This document shows positions 18,365-27,592 of a stretch of 64,000 nucleotides of DNA, piece after piece. This stretch comes from Kaistella gelatinilytica (lineage in GTDB: Bacteria > Bacteroidota > Bacteroidia > Flavobacteriales > Weeksellaceae): positions 114,798 through 178,797 of the forward strand of contig NZ_JADPVI010000002.1 of assembly GCF_015679325.1 (NCBI RefSeq). Reading direction: 5' to 3'. Below the pieces are notes generated by a model. It saw only the letters and a program-made list of their open reading frames with translations. It had not been told where the DNA came from and did not search any database. Within the stretch, counting starts at the first letter, position 1. Each line of letters opens with the position of its first letter. Both the position numbers and the translations under genes were made by a program.

Positions 18365-18372
18365 CAAAAATA
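18365..18372 (-). promoter_or_regulatory. GH25 gene promoter, -7 element
   Basis: The minus strand reads TATTTTTG, ending seven bases before the chosen ATG (18357). This decides the start and implies a nearly leaderless mRNA. Confidence 0.55.
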
Positions 18373-18615
18373 GATTTTTTGAGGACAAAAAACCATGAAA
18401 ATTTTCTTGTTGAGACTTAAACCACAAATCTGTTTGACACATTAGTCACATTAGTTTTATTAAAAGTTTTCTAAGTAAAAGTTCACATTAGTTTTATGTT
18501 TCAAATTTCCGAAGGAAATCTTAATGCTCTTAATTCTTTACCTGTAATCTTTATGCTTAGAGAATTTTACTTTTCGTCAAATCTCTCGCAGAATACGCAT
18601 ATTTCTGTCAATAGA

Positions 18616-18642
18616 AAAGCCACGAAAAAATATCGTGGCTTT
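18616..18642 (-). terminator. Terminator of the aldehyde dehydrogenase gene
   Basis: Ten-base stem AAAGCCACGA / TCGTGGCTTT with a seven-base loop, 23 bases past the dehydrogenase stop on the minus strand. The rest of the 18397-18664 gap shows nothing else. Confidence 0.85.
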
Positions 18643-18664
18643 ATTTTTATTGTTATTAAAATTT

Positions 18665-21058
18665 CTAAGCTCCGTAAGGAATCCAGATGTTTTTAATTTC
18701 TGTTGCGTGTCTTAAAAATTCCTGACCTTCCCCATGTTTTGGATTCAACCAGTTTCTGTATTTACCGAAATTGACCCAAGAACGCTTCATAGAATCGGTG
18801 GATAATAATTCGATATTTTTACTTCCTTCCGCAGTTCCAAAATACCAAATCCCTTCAACATTATAATGTTTCGCGAGTTCGTTGGCTAATTCTTCTTTTG
18901 GTCCGGTGATGATATTTACCGTTCCTGCAGGAACATCTGATGTTTCTAAAATCTGATAGAAATCGGTTGCCGAGAACGGATGTTTTTCAGAAGGAATGAC
19001 CACCACTCTATTCCCCATCGCAATCGCTGGAATTACGGTAGAGATAAATCCTAATAATGGATTTTCATCCGGGCAAATTATGGCCATTACTCCAATTGCT
19101 TCGGGCATTGCTAAAGTTACCATTCTTTGAACGGTAGAATGTGCTGCTCCATCGTATTTGTCGGCATAAGCGGCGTAAGTATAAATTCTTTCAATTGATT
19201 TCTCAACCTCATCTTGTGCAGATTCTAAAGATTGATTCGTCATTTCAACAATTCTTTCTGCAAATTCTTCTGAACGGATGGCTAAATTTTCAGAGATATA
19301 ATATAAAACCTGGGCTCTTGCATGACCTGTCATTCCGCCCCAAGATTTTTCTGCATGTGCTGCTTCTACCGCATTTCGGATATCTTTTCTGTTTCCTTCT
19401 GAAACTTCACCGATATATTCACCAAACGCATTTTTGATTTCAGTACTGTAACCTCCATCCGGACGCGCTTGTTTTCCACCGACGTACATTTTTGTGGTAC
19501 GGTCGATTTCTGCTAAAGTATTTTTTGCTTTTTTACCCTCTTTTGGTTTTTCAGTTTTCGGCAAAATTGGTTTTGAGGTAAATTCTGCTTCCACTCTAGG
19601 TTTCAAGTATTCATGCAAACCTTCTTTTCCTCCTTCTCTACCAAAACCTGATTCTCTGTAACCTCCAAATCCTGCAGCAGCGTCAAACTGATTCGTACAG
19701 TTGATCCAAACGCTTCCTGCTTTAATTTTCGGTGCGATATCTAAAGCTAAATTGATATTTTCTGTCCAAACTGAAGAAGCCAAACCGTATTTTGTATTAT
19801 TCGCCAAAGCCACGGCTTCTGAATGTGAACGGAAAGTCATGGCGACTAAAACCGGTCCGAAGATTTCTTCCTGCGCAATTACAGCACTTGTTGGAACGTC
19901 GGTAAATAAAGTGGGTGGATAAAACCAGCCGTTTTCCGGAACACCATTTTTGGGTTGGTAAATGGTACAACCTTCATCAATTCCAATTTGCACCATATCC
20001 TTAATGGTTTTCAATTGAATTGGATCAACGATTGAACCCATGTCAACTGCTTTATCCATTGGATCGCCGATACGAAGCGTTTCCATTCTTGCACGAAGTT
20101 TTTTGTAGAAAACCTCTGAAACTGATTCCTGAATTAACAATCGAGAACCTGCGCAACAAACTTGTCCCTGATTAAACCAGATGGCATCAACAATTCCTTC
20201 AACTGCTGAATCTAGATCTGCATCTTCAAAAACAATGAATGGTGATTTTCCGCCTAATTCTAATGATATTTTTTTACCTGTTCCGGCAATATTTGTTCTT
20301 AAGATTTTACCAACTTTGGTAGAACCTGTGAAAGCAACTTTCTGAATGTCTTTATGGTTAACCAAAGCATTTCCGGCAACGGTTCCACGACCAGTAACTA
20401 TATTGACAACTCCTTTTGGCAAACCAACTTTCTCACAGATCTTTGCAAAAAGCAAAGCGGTTAAAGAAGTATATTCAGCTGGTTTTAAAACAACGGTATT
20501 TCCCATTGCTAAAGCCGGAGCTACTTTCCAGGAAAGCATCATTAAGGGAAAGTTCCAGGGAATGATCTGACCGACAACGCCAACTTCCTGGTAATCTCTG
20601 AATTCGGTGTCCATCAATTTTGCCCAGCCTGCGTGGTGATAGAAATGTCTGGCAACGATTGGAATATCAATATCACGGGTTTCGCGAATTGGTTTTCCGT
20701 TGTCTAAGGTTTCAAGAACAGCAAAAAGTCTGGAATGTTTTTGAATCTGTCTTGCAATCGCATATAAATATTTTGCACGTTCAAATCCACCAATTGCAAC
20801 CCATTCCGGCAATGCTTTGTTCGCAGCTTTTACTGCTTTGTCAACATCGGTTTCGTCGGCTTCGGCAATTTTTGCTAAAAACTCTTTATTGGAAGGATTA
20901 TTGGAATCCATGTATTTCTTAGCGTTTGGTTTTACCCATTCTCCGCCGATGAAAAGGTCAAAAATTCTGTTGTGATTTTCTAAAAATTCCACAGCAGCAG
21001 CTGCACTTTCTGGAGCGGGACCGTAAACCATGGTGTCGTATATTTCTTTGATTTCCAT
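18665..21058 (-). CDS. Tandem-domain aldehyde dehydrogenase (ALDH16-like)
   Basis: A 797-residue protein with two aldehyde dehydrogenase folds. The N-terminal one (residues ~30-480) is complete: GQIIPWNFPLMMLSWK, catalytic Glu in SLELGGKSPFIVF and the catalytic Cys in FNQGQVCCAGSRLL. The C-terminal one (~530-797) retains the cofactor-side fold (EAIGVMAIICPDENPLLGFI) but has no Cys/Glu active-site pair. The layout resembles ALDH16. The ATG at 21058 (MEIKEIYDT) is preferred to the upstream one. deoC lies next upstream on the same strand: DeoC releases acetaldehyde, and this enzyme could oxidise it. Confidence 0.88.
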   Translation of the reverse strand: MEIKEIYDTMVYGPAPESAAAAVEFLENHNRIFDLFIGGEWVKPNAKKYMDSNNPSNKEFLAKIAEADETDVDKAVKAANKALPEWVAIGGFERAKYLYAIARQIQKHSRLFAVLETLDNGKPIRETRDIDIPIVARHFYHHAGWAKLMDTEFRDYQEVGVVGQIIPWNFPLMMLSWKVAPALAMGNTVVLKPAEYTSLTALLFAKICEKVGLPKGVVNIVTGRGTVAGNALVNHKDIQKVAFTGSTKVGKILRTNIAGTGKKISLELGGKSPFIVFEDADLDSAVEGIVDAIWFNQGQVCCAGSRLLIQESVSEVFYKKLRARMETLRIGDPMDKAVDMGSIVDPIQLKTIKDMVQIGIDEGCTIYQPKNGVPENGWFYPPTLFTDVPTSAVIAQEEIFGPVLVAMTFRSHSEAVALANNTKYGLASSVWTENINLALDIAPKIKAGSVWINCTNQFDAAAGFGGYRESGFGREGGKEGLHEYLKPRVEAEFTSKPILPKTEKPKEGKKAKNTLAEIDRTTKMYVGGKQARPDGGYSTEIKNAFGEYIGEVSEGNRKDIRNAVEAAHAEKSWGGMTGHARAQVLYYISENLAIRSEEFAERIVEMTNQSLESAQDEVEKSIERIYTYAAYADKYDGAAHSTVQRMVTLAMPEAIGVMAIICPDENPLLGFISTVIPAIAMGNRVVVIPSEKHPFSATDFYQILETSDVPAGTVNIITGPKEELANELAKHYNVEGIWYFGTAEGSKNIELLSTDSMKRSWVNFGKYRNWLNPKHGEGQEFLRHATEIKNIWIPYGA

Positions 21059-21219
21059 TTTTATGAGGTGTTGATGTGATGTTGCGGAAATTTTAACCAC
21101 AAAAGTCACAAAAGTTTTTATTTTTTAAGTTTTTCAAAAGAGCAAAATAGTGTTATGTCTCTACTCAGTCAAAAATCTAAGTCTTTGTTTTACAAAATTA
21201 TTGTCTTTCTATCTCTCAC

Positions 21220-21300
21220 TGCGCCCCGGCTTGAACGGAGCTCTTTTTGTGTAACGAAGTGAAACAAAAAAGCGGGAGTGGAAGACGGAAAAAGGCGCCC
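21220..21300 (+). repeat. Dispersed repeat family 1, copy C
   Basis: GCGCCCCGGCTTGAACGGAG, CTCTTTTTG, a small palindrome (TTTTGTGTAACGAAGTGAAAC), then AAAAAAGCGGGAGTGGAAGA and GGCGCCC. This is the cleanest copy of the family and defines its ends. Confidence 0.8.
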
Positions 21301-21392
21301 TACTTCGACAGGCTCAGTAACCGTACTTCGACAAGCTCAGTAACCGTACTTCGACAACAGGCTTATTAACCGTACTTCGACAGGCTCAGTAG
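21301..21392 (+). repeat. Four tandem copies of a short TACTTCGACA(A/G)GCTCAGTA repeat
   Basis: Units start at 21301, 21324, 21347 and 21373. The first two are 23 bases and share TACTTCGACARGCTCAGTAA, followed by CCG. The third has a three-base insertion; the fourth ends at the deoC stop region. A fifth copy is nested in the repeat at 7013. Confidence 0.85.
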
Positions 21393-21396
21393 ACGA

Positions 21397-22395
21397 TTAT
21401 GCCATCGGATGTCTGAATCCTGCGCTGTATCGTCCGGTTACGAAATGTTCTAATTGTCGCTCGATGTCGCCCAATAGGGAACTTGCGCCAAATCGGAATA
21501 AGTCTGGAGTCAACCAGTCATCGCCTAATTCTTCTTTTAATAATATTAAATAATCGAGGGCTTGTTTTGCTTTTTGAATTCCGCCGGCTGGTTTGTAACC
21601 GATCTTCACGCCTGTTAATTCGTAGTAATCGCGAATACATCGCATCATCACCAAACTCACGGCTAAAGTGGCATTGACTGATTCTTTGCCTGTTGATGTT
21701 TTGATGAAATCTGAACCTGCCATCATGGCGACCCAGGATGCTTTTGCTACTTTGGTGTAAGTAGGGATTTCGCCTGTTGCCAGAATGGTTTTCATGTGCG
21801 CATCGCCACAAGCTTGTCTGCATAATTTGATCTCATCGTAAAGTTCTTTCCACTTGGATTCTAAAACCAGATCACGGGAAATAACGATGTCGATTTCGGT
21901 TGCTCCGGCTGCGACAGATTTTTTTATTTCTGTAATTTTATCTTCGAGGGAAATTTTACCTGCAGGAAATCCTGTAGAAACTGCGGCAATTGGTATTGAC
22001 GTGCCCTTTAAAGCTTCTTTTGCAAAGGGAATTAAATTGTGATAGACGCAAACTGCACCGGTCGTCAAATTCGCGTTTTCCATTCCTAAAATTTGCAAGA
22101 TATCTGCACGAACGGGATTTTTAGCTTTTTCACAGAGGCGCATTACGTTTCCGCGGGTGTCGTCTCCCGCTAAAGTCGTCAAATCGATCATTGAAATTGC
22201 TTTCAATAACCAGGCTGCCTGAAATTCTTTTTTCACACTTCTTCTTCCGCCTAAGGTTGAAACCCGTCTTTCGATCGCGCTTCGGTTGATATTGATTGCG
22301 TCGAAATATTTGGTATTGAAAGGTAAACCGGGGTTTCTTTCTTCGGTATGCAATTGAACAGGTTGCGTATGATTTTTTTCCATTACTTTAGTCAT
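21397..22395 (-). CDS. deoC: Deoxyribose-phosphate aldolase
   Basis: Splits 2-deoxyribose-5-phosphate into acetaldehyde and glyceraldehyde-3-phosphate in deoxynucleoside breakdown. The TIM-barrel shows TEIDIVISRDLVL, the Schiff-base lysine in FIKTSTGKESVNAT and the second lysine in IGYKPAGGIQ. At 332 residues it is the longer form of the family with an N-terminal extension. The frame offers ATG at 22395 or at residue 5. It is followed by the tandem aldehyde dehydrogenase, with repeats between, and preceded by an Lrp-type regulator that may control the pair. Confidence 0.95.
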   Translation of the reverse strand: MTKVMEKNHTQPVQLHTEERNPGLPFNTKYFDAININRSAIERRVSTLGGRRSVKKEFQAAWLLKAISMIDLTTLAGDDTRGNVMRLCEKAKNPVRADILQILGMENANLTTGAVCVYHNLIPFAKEALKGTSIPIAAVSTGFPAGKISLEDKITEIKKSVAAGATEIDIVISRDLVLESKWKELYDEIKLCRQACGDAHMKTILATGEIPTYTKVAKASWVAMMAGSDFIKTSTGKESVNATLAVSLVMMRCIRDYYELTGVKIGYKPAGGIQKAKQALDYLILLKEELGDDWLTPDLFRFGASSLLGDIERQLEHFVTGRYSAGFRHPMA

Positions 22396-22545
22396 GAATC
22401 AAAAATTTTAATAAAAATTAGGATGGTAAATTTAACCAATTCTAAGCAATTTACTGCAATTGGTTTTGAAAATTAGCTTCATCTCATCAAAAAAAATACA
22501 CTCCCGAAGAAATGTATTTTATTATTTATGAGAAGTTTAAGGACA

Positions 22546-23016
22546 TCAAACTTTTAACTGACGGTTTATACTTTGTTCTAAAGAAATAAAAGTTTCCGTT
22601 CTTGTCACTCCTTTCATTTTTTGAAGTTTGTTCAAAATTTCCATCAAATGATCGTTGTCGCGGCAGAGAACTTTTAGGAAAATAGTATAATTTCCTGTGG
22701 TGTAATGCGCTTCTACTACTTCATTCACATCGTTCAATGCTTTGATCGTATCTTGATAATGGCTTGGTTGTTCCAAAAACATTCCTATGAATGAAACTAC
22801 TTTGAAACCAATTTTTCGTGGATTCAGAAAAGAGATAGAGTTCTCAATTACTCCGGCCTGCTCCAGCTTCTTAATTCTTTGATGTACTGCAGTCGTAGAA
22901 ATCCCGACGTTTTTGGAAATATGCGCCAAAGAAGTTTTGGCATTATCCATCAACATATAAATGATCTGTTTATCGACTGTATCTAAATGATAACCGGTGT
23001 TTGTTGCGTTTTTCAC
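22546..23016 (-). CDS. Lrp/AsnC family transcriptional regulator
   Basis: A 156-residue regulator with an N-terminal helix-turn-helix (DNAKTSLAHISKNVGISTTA, VHQRIKKLEQAGVI) and a C-terminal RAM ligand-binding domain (VVEAHYTTGNYTIFLKVLC). Proteins of this family sense amino acids or related metabolites and form octamers. It lies upstream of deoC on the same strand with a 150-base gap, so it may regulate deoC; that is a guess from position. Confidence 0.92.
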   Translation of the reverse strand: MKNATNTGYHLDTVDKQIIYMLMDNAKTSLAHISKNVGISTTAVHQRIKKLEQAGVIENSISFLNPRKIGFKVVSFIGMFLEQPSHYQDTIKALNDVNEVVEAHYTTGNYTIFLKVLCRDNDHLMEILNKLQKMKGVTRTETFISLEQSINRQLKV

Positions 23017-23039
23017 TTATTTTAAATATTTTAACTTGT

Positions 23040-23987
23040 TTACAAAAATTCTACTAAAACAGGAAAATGGTCACTGTAACCACCAAGGTATCTTGTGCCT
23101 GCAAAAGTTCGGAAAGGTTTTCCTTTAAAATTACCTTCCCAGTTCGCTAATTTTGGATGATTGAAAACTTTTGCTTCTTTAAATTGTAAAGCAGAGTTTC
23201 CATCAAAAAAATTATTTGACAGCAGAATTTGGTCAAAAAGCAAGCCATCTTTATAGTAAAATGTGGAAAAATTTTTATTTTCGAACAATTCGAGAGACGG
23301 ATTCGTCAGTATTTTACTTAAATCGTCATCATAAAGAAGATTCTTTATATTTTCATCATCGGGATTTTCATTGAAATCTCCACAAATAAGAACCGCTTCT
23401 TCTGTTTTTGAAATGATGTTCATAACCTTGCCGCGAACGTCATTTAAGATATACTGACGTTTGGGTTTATTCACATCTTTTTCCCTCTTTGACGGGAGAT
23501 GCAAGACGAAAACATTGATGATTTCCGCTGCATATTTGATCCTGCAATGTAAAATATCTCTTGTAGTGTCGTAATTCGCAGGATTGTTGTCTTCAATTTC
23601 GAAAAAATAGGTGATGGGTTCGGAGGAAAGAATCTCGATCTTACTTTTGTCGTACAACAAAGCGACATCAACTCCTCTTTCATCCATCGAATCGTAATGA
23701 ATAACGCCATATTCAGAATTAAAGGGCGGCATCGTAATCAATTCATCCAGAGGCGCTTGTCCTTGAATTTCTGACAAACCGATCAGCATTGGAAGGACTT
23801 CTTCAGTCTCCCGCATCAACTCGAAAACGTGTGCAATTTTGAATAACTTGTTCTTATATTTTTTTTCGTCCCAATTTCTTAGTCCAGAAATGGTAGGGTC
23901 TAATCGATGATTTGGAGTGGGATCGGGAGAAAATAAATTTTCTACATTATAAAAAGCAATAAGCCCTTTTCTTTCATTATTTTCCAT
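23040..23987 (-). CDS. Endonuclease/exonuclease/phosphatase family protein
   Basis: A 315-residue protein of the DNase I-like metal-dependent fold. It shows the opening IAFYNVENLF (Asn metal-site), LIGLSEIQG (catalytic Glu), VFVLHLPSKR, CGDFNENPDD (Asp/Asn pair) and the terminal YSDHFPVLVEF (Asp-His). No signal peptide is seen, so it acts in the cytoplasm. Substrates of this family include DNA, RNA and phosphoesters and cannot be chosen here. Confidence 0.9.
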   Translation of the reverse strand: MENNERKGLIAFYNVENLFSPDPTPNHRLDPTISGLRNWDEKKYKNKLFKIAHVFELMRETEEVLPMLIGLSEIQGQAPLDELITMPPFNSEYGVIHYDSMDERGVDVALLYDKSKIEILSSEPITYFFEIEDNNPANYDTTRDILHCRIKYAAEIINVFVLHLPSKREKDVNKPKRQYILNDVRGKVMNIISKTEEAVLICGDFNENPDDENIKNLLYDDDLSKILTNPSLELFENKNFSTFYYKDGLLFDQILLSNNFFDGNSALQFKEAKVFNHPKLANWEGNFKGKPFRTFAGTRYLGGYSDHFPVLVEFL

Positions 23988-24009
23988 TGAAATTTGAACG
24001 CGTATTTGT

Positions 24010-24017
24010 CAAATATA
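24010..24017 (-). promoter_or_regulatory. Promoter of the endonuclease/phosphatase gene, -7 element
   Basis: The minus strand reads TATATTTG (TAnnTTTG), 22 bases before the ATG. Confidence 0.5.
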
Positions 24018-24042
24018 AAAAAAATAATTCATTATGGATGAA

Positions 24043-24717
24043 TTATCTTAAAATATCAGGTCTCTTTTCTTCCGTTATTTTCACGGCTTGTTCATGAAGC
24101 CAGTCTTCAATTTTCCGGGAATTTCCGCTCAATAAAATTTCAGGAACTTTCATTCCTTTGTATTCGAAAGGTCTCGTATAAATAGGTGGAGAAAGAAGAT
24201 TATCTTGGAAACTATCGGTTAAGGCACTTTGCTCATCGTTTAAAACGCCGGGAACAAGCCGAATGATCGAATCAGCCAAAACGCAGGCCGCTAATTCACC
24301 GCCCGTCAGAACATAGTCACCGATCGAAATTTCTTTGGTAATATGCATTTCCCTAACTCTTTGATCGATTCCTTTATAATGTCCACAAAGAAAAATTAAA
24401 TTATTTTTTAGAGAAAGTGTATTGGCTATCTTTTGATTTAAAGTTTCTCCATCCGGCGTCAAATAGATGACCTCATCATAATTACGCTGAGATTTCAATT
24501 CAGAAATACAATGATCCAAAGGTTCGATCATCATGACCATTCCGGCAGAACCACCGTAAGGTTCATCGTCGACTTGCCTGTGTTTTCCTAAGCCAAAATC
24601 TCGCAGCTGGTGAAAGTGGACTTCTACAACTCCTTTATCAACCGCTCTTTTTAAAATTGATGCTTTAAAAGGGCTCTCCATTAATTCAGGCAAAACACTT
24701 ATGATATCAATTCTCAT
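24043..24717 (-). CDS. trmD: tRNA (guanine37-N1)-methyltransferase
   Basis: Methylates G37 of tRNAs to prevent frameshifting. The SPOUT knot is clear: [38 protein letters not shown] and the cofactor loop [16 protein letters not shown]. The length of 224 is normal. Its ATG overlaps the ndh stop by four bases (ATGA), so it is translated behind ndh. This is unusual, as trmD is normally linked to rpsP and rimM, which here are 16 kb away. Confidence 0.97.
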   Translation of the reverse strand: MRIDIISVLPELMESPFKASILKRAVDKGVVEVHFHQLRDFGLGKHRQVDDEPYGGSAGMVMMIEPLDHCISELKSQRNYDEVIYLTPDGETLNQKIANTLSLKNNLIFLCGHYKGIDQRVREMHITKEISIGDYVLTGGELAACVLADSIIRLVPGVLNDEQSALTDSFQDNLLSPPIYTRPFEYKGMKVPEILLSGNSRKIEDWLHEQAVKITEEKRPDILR

Positions 24718-25976
24718 TGTTCGGTATTATTTTTTCTGTTTGGAATGATGATCAGACGCAGGGAGGAATCTCTGTTGATATAACTCCACATCCAGTTAAA
24801 GAATATGGCAAGCTTGTTTCTTACGGACAAAATGAGCATTAAATGGAGGAACATCCAAAAATACCACGCAAGAAAACCTTGAAATTTAAATCCAGGCAGA
24901 TCAACAACTGCACGGTGCTTTCCGATGGTTGCCATGCTTCCCTGATCTTTATATTCGTACTCCACCCAATCTTTTTCCGAATTTTTAAGGAGATTTGCTG
25001 CTAAATTAGTTCCCTGATGAATTGCCACATTTGCTACTTGTGGGTGAGCGTCTGGATATTTGGGAGTTTCCATATGCGCAATATCACCAATTGCAAAAAT
25101 ATTTTTATAACCATTAACTCGGTTGAAACGATCGGTTTTGTAGCGGTTTCTGATAACGATTTCAGGATTTAAACCTTCAATTACATTACCAGTAACTCCT
25201 GCGGCCCAGATCACATTATTGGAGGGAATACTTTTCCCACTTTTCATGGTTACTCTATCGCCGTCATAATCGGTTACAAACTCATCACTCATTAATTGAA
25301 CACCAAGTTCCTTCAAATATTGTTCTGATTTATCCTGAGCTTCTTTACTCATCACGCTCAAAGGCATTTCTGTAGAACTGATCAATATAATTTTCAGATC
25401 ATCAAAATTCATGTGCGGATAATCTCGTGGAAGAATATCTTTTTTCATCTCGGCAAACGCTCCGGCTAGTTCAACTCCCGTCGGTCCGCTTCCAACGATG
25501 ACGATATTCCAATTTCCGTCATCTGATCTGCTTTTCTCAATAATTAATTTCTCGAAGGTTAAGAGAATATTATTTCTAATGGAAATGGCTTCCTGCGTAT
25601 TCTTCATCCCATAAGTAAGATGAGCCATTTTTTCGTTACCAAAGAAATTGGTTTTGCAACCAGTGGCGATGACGAGTTTATCGTAAGTAAATTCTGCTTC
25701 AGCGGTGATGATCTTATTCTGTTCAGGAACGATTTTCTGAACTTCGACCATACGGTACTGGATATTCCGGGAGCGCTGAAAAATTTTCCGGAAAGGAAAA
25801 GAAATATTACTGGGTTCGATCCTTCCGCATGCAACCTGATAGAAAAGCGGCTGAAACATGTGGTGATTCACCTTATCAATAACTAATACTTTTTTACGTT
25901 TTTTATTTAGTGCTTTTGCCAATTGAAGTCCAGCAAAGCCTCCACCAATAATCACAATTTTCTCCCTTGTTTCCAT
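24714..25976 (-). CDS. ndh: Type II NADH:quinone oxidoreductase
   Basis: A non-proton-pumping NADH dehydrogenase with FAD that passes electrons to menaquinone at the inner membrane. It has two dinucleotide-binding motifs, [13 protein letters not shown] (FAD) and [13 protein letters not shown] (NADH), the FAD site [10 protein letters not shown], and a C-terminal hydrophobic stretch ([15 protein letters not shown]) that seats it in the membrane. A TAnnTTTG element ends four bases before the ATG. trmD follows with a four-base overlap. Confidence 0.95.
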   Translation of the reverse strand: METREKIVIIGGGFAGLQLAKALNKKRKKVLVIDKVNHHMFQPLFYQVACGRIEPSNISFPFRKIFQRSRNIQYRMVEVQKIVPEQNKIITAEAEFTYDKLVIATGCKTNFFGNEKMAHLTYGMKNTQEAISIRNNILLTFEKLIIEKSRSDDGNWNIVIVGSGPTGVELAGAFAEMKKDILPRDYPHMNFDDLKIILISSTEMPLSVMSKEAQDKSEQYLKELGVQLMSDEFVTDYDGDRVTMKSGKSIPSNNVIWAAGVTGNVIEGLNPEIVIRNRYKTDRFNRVNGYKNIFAIGDIAHMETPKYPDAHPQVANVAIHQGTNLAANLLKNSEKDWVEYEYKDQGSMATIGKHRAVVDLPGFKFQGFLAWYFWMFLHLMLILSVRNKLAIFFNWMWSYINRDSSLRLIIIPNRKNNTEQ

Positions 25977-25980
25977 ACTA

Positions 25981-25988
25981 CAAAATTA
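25981..25988 (-). promoter_or_regulatory. ndh-trmD promoter, -7 element
   Basis: The minus strand reads TAATTTTG, ending four bases before the ndh ATG; TTG lies 17 bases further upstream (26008-26006). Confidence 0.55.
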
Positions 25989-26040
25989 GGGAATTTTTTA
26001 CAGTTCAAAAGCGTGGATCGGAAGGTGATTTAAATAAAAA

Positions 26041-26062
26041 AAATCCTTCGTGAAAAGGATTT
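26041..26062 (-). terminator. Terminator of the T9SS mini-protein gene
   Basis: Stem AAATCCTT/AAGGATTT with a six-base loop; an uninterrupted T-run follows on the minus strand. Confidence 0.85.
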
Positions 26063-26068
26063 GATTTT

Positions 26069-26425
26069 TTATTGTTTGATTATTTGGGTGACTTTCTGCG
26101 TGTTATCACTCAAGGTATATTTCATGAGATATTTTCCTGGTCTCAACTTATCCAATCGAATTTCACCGGAATTCATATTAACGACATATTCTGCAACCTG
26201 CATTCCTAATATAGAGTAAAAGGTAACCGATTTAACTTTTAAATTGCTGTCTTTTGATTTTACTATTATAAAATCTTTCGCTGGATTTGGAAAAGCCATC
26301 AAAACTCCATCATCGGATTTTTGTGCTGATGCAACTGGTTCTCTGCTAATAGATTGCGCGGAAACTGATCCCGAGAAAACTGTTAAACTGCCAATAAATA
26401 TCAAAGAAAATAATAATTTTTTCAC
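26069..26425 (-). CDS. Small exported protein consisting of a type IX secretion sorting domain
   Basis: A 118-residue protein. A signal peptide (residues 1-23, ends SVSAQS) is followed by a ~20-residue linker, and then the whole remainder is a Por-secretion (T9SS type A) sorting domain: AFPNPAKDFIIVK, VTFYSILGMQV, IRLDKLRPGKYLMKY and the closing TQKVTQIIKQ. These domains normally form the tail of large secreted enzymes. Here there is no cargo domain. It has its own promoter and terminator, so it is a complete gene and not a truncated end. Confidence 0.88.
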   Translation of the reverse strand: MKKLLFSLIFIGSLTVFSGSVSAQSISREPVASAQKSDDGVLMAFPNPAKDFIIVKSKDSNLKVKSVTFYSILGMQVAEYVVNMNSGEIRLDKLRPGKYLMKYTLSDNTQKVTQIIKQ

Positions 26426-26457
26426 CTTATAACGCTTTAAATTTTATAATATCCTTA

Positions 26458-26487
26458 CAAATGTAAGAATTTAGTCTAAGTACACAA
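26458..26487 (-). promoter_or_regulatory. Promoter of the T9SS mini-protein (-33 TTG, -7 TACATTTG)
   Basis: TTG (26487-26485), 19 bases, TACATTTG (26465-26458) on the minus strand: a full consensus promoter. It lies back-to-back with the hemB promoter. Confidence 0.7.
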
Positions 26488-26510
26488 TAGTTTTTTAATA
26501 AAACTATAAT

Positions 26511-26518
26511 TAAATTTG
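26511..26518 (+). promoter_or_regulatory. hemB promoter, -7 element
   Basis: TAAATTTG, a perfect TAnnTTTG match 29 bases before the hemB ATG. The -33 region is an A/T run without a clear TTG. Confidence 0.5.
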
Positions 26519-26547
26519 CAGCAGTTAAATCAAATACTATTCCAATA

Positions 26548-27540
26548 ATGATTATCTATTCCAGAAACCGAAGATTACGTACAAGTGCTTCCATGCGGGC
26601 TTTAGTACAGGAAACAGTTCTTACCACCAACGATTTTGTAATGCCCATATTTGTAATGGAGGGCGAAAATAAGCAGGAAGCAATTGCCTCAATGCCGGGG
26701 ATTTATAGGCGGACATTAGATCTTACGGTGAAAGAATGTCAGGAATTATTTTCTCTGGGTGTAAAAGCTGTTAATCTTTATATGAAAGTTTCAGAAAACT
26801 TGAAGGATAATCGCGGAACTGAATCCTGGAATAAGAATGGTTTGATGCAAAACACCATTAAAGCGATAAAAGATGCCGTTCCAGAAATGATCATTATGCC
26901 CGATGTTGCTTTGGATCCCTACTCGATCTATGGTCACGACGGAATTATCACGAACGGAAAAATCGACAACGACGCAACAAATGATGCGTTGGTCAAAATG
27001 TCAGTTTCGCACGCAGAAGCAGGTGCCGATATTGTAGCGCCAAGTGATATGATGGATGGCCGCGTTGCTGCGATCAGAACCGGATTAGAAGAAAGTGGCT
27101 TTACCGATGTTGGAATTTTAAGTTACGCTGCAAAATACGCGAGTTCTTTTTATGGACCTTTCCGAAGTGCTTTAGATTCAGCGCCTGTTGATAATCAGGA
27201 TATTCCAAAAGATAAAAAAACCTATCAAATGGATTTTCATAATTCACGGGAAGCAATCGATGAAGTTTTGAAAGATGTGGCGGAAGGTGCAGATATCATT
27301 ATGATCAAACCGGGAATGCCTTATCTGGATATTGTGGCAAAAGTTCGCGACGTCATCGATCTTCCAATTGCAGTTTATAATGTAAGCGGCGAATATGCGA
27401 TGTTGAAAGCTGCGGCTCAAAATGGTTGGTTAGACAATGACAAAGCCATTATTGAAAGTTTAACGTGTATCAAAAGAGCCGGTGCAGATATGATTTTCAC
27501 GTACGCTGCGAAGGAAGCTGCGATTCTTTTAAACAACTAA
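26548..27540 (+). CDS. hemB: Porphobilinogen synthase (delta-aminolevulinic acid dehydratase)
   Basis: Joins two 5-aminolevulinates to porphobilinogen in heme synthesis. The catalytic lysines are in AAKYASSFYGPFR and IIMIKPGMPYLDI. The metal-site loop reads PDVALDPYSIYGHDG: the three cysteines of zinc-type enzymes are replaced by Ala/Asp/Asp, so this is the zinc-independent, magnesium/potassium type. The length of 330 is normal. It is transcribed alone. Confidence 0.97.
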   Translation: MIIYSRNRRLRTSASMRALVQETVLTTNDFVMPIFVMEGENKQEAIASMPGIYRRTLDLTVKECQELFSLGVKAVNLYMKVSENLKDNRGTESWNKNGLMQNTIKAIKDAVPEMIIMPDVALDPYSIYGHDGIITNGKIDNDATNDALVKMSVSHAEAGADIVAPSDMMDGRVAAIRTGLEESGFTDVGILSYAAKYASSFYGPFRSALDSAPVDNQDIPKDKKTYQMDFHNSREAIDEVLKDVAEGADIIMIKPGMPYLDIVAKVRDVIDLPIAVYNVSGEYAMLKAAAQNGWLDNDKAIIESLTCIKRAGADMIFTYAAKEAAILLNN

Positions 27541-27592
27541 GAACAATTTAAGACAAAAAAAGAGCTTCTATAATTAGAAGTTCTTTTCATTT

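Noticed and set aside
18496-18696. A 66-residue frame between the GH25 and aldehyde dehydrogenase genes
   Set aside because: It covers the terminator hairpin at 18616-18642, runs into the dehydrogenase on the other strand and has no recognisable start context or family.
21301-21392. Tandem units considered as a CRISPR array
   Set aside because: Units adjoin with only 3-base joins, so there are no spacers, and no cas genes are near.
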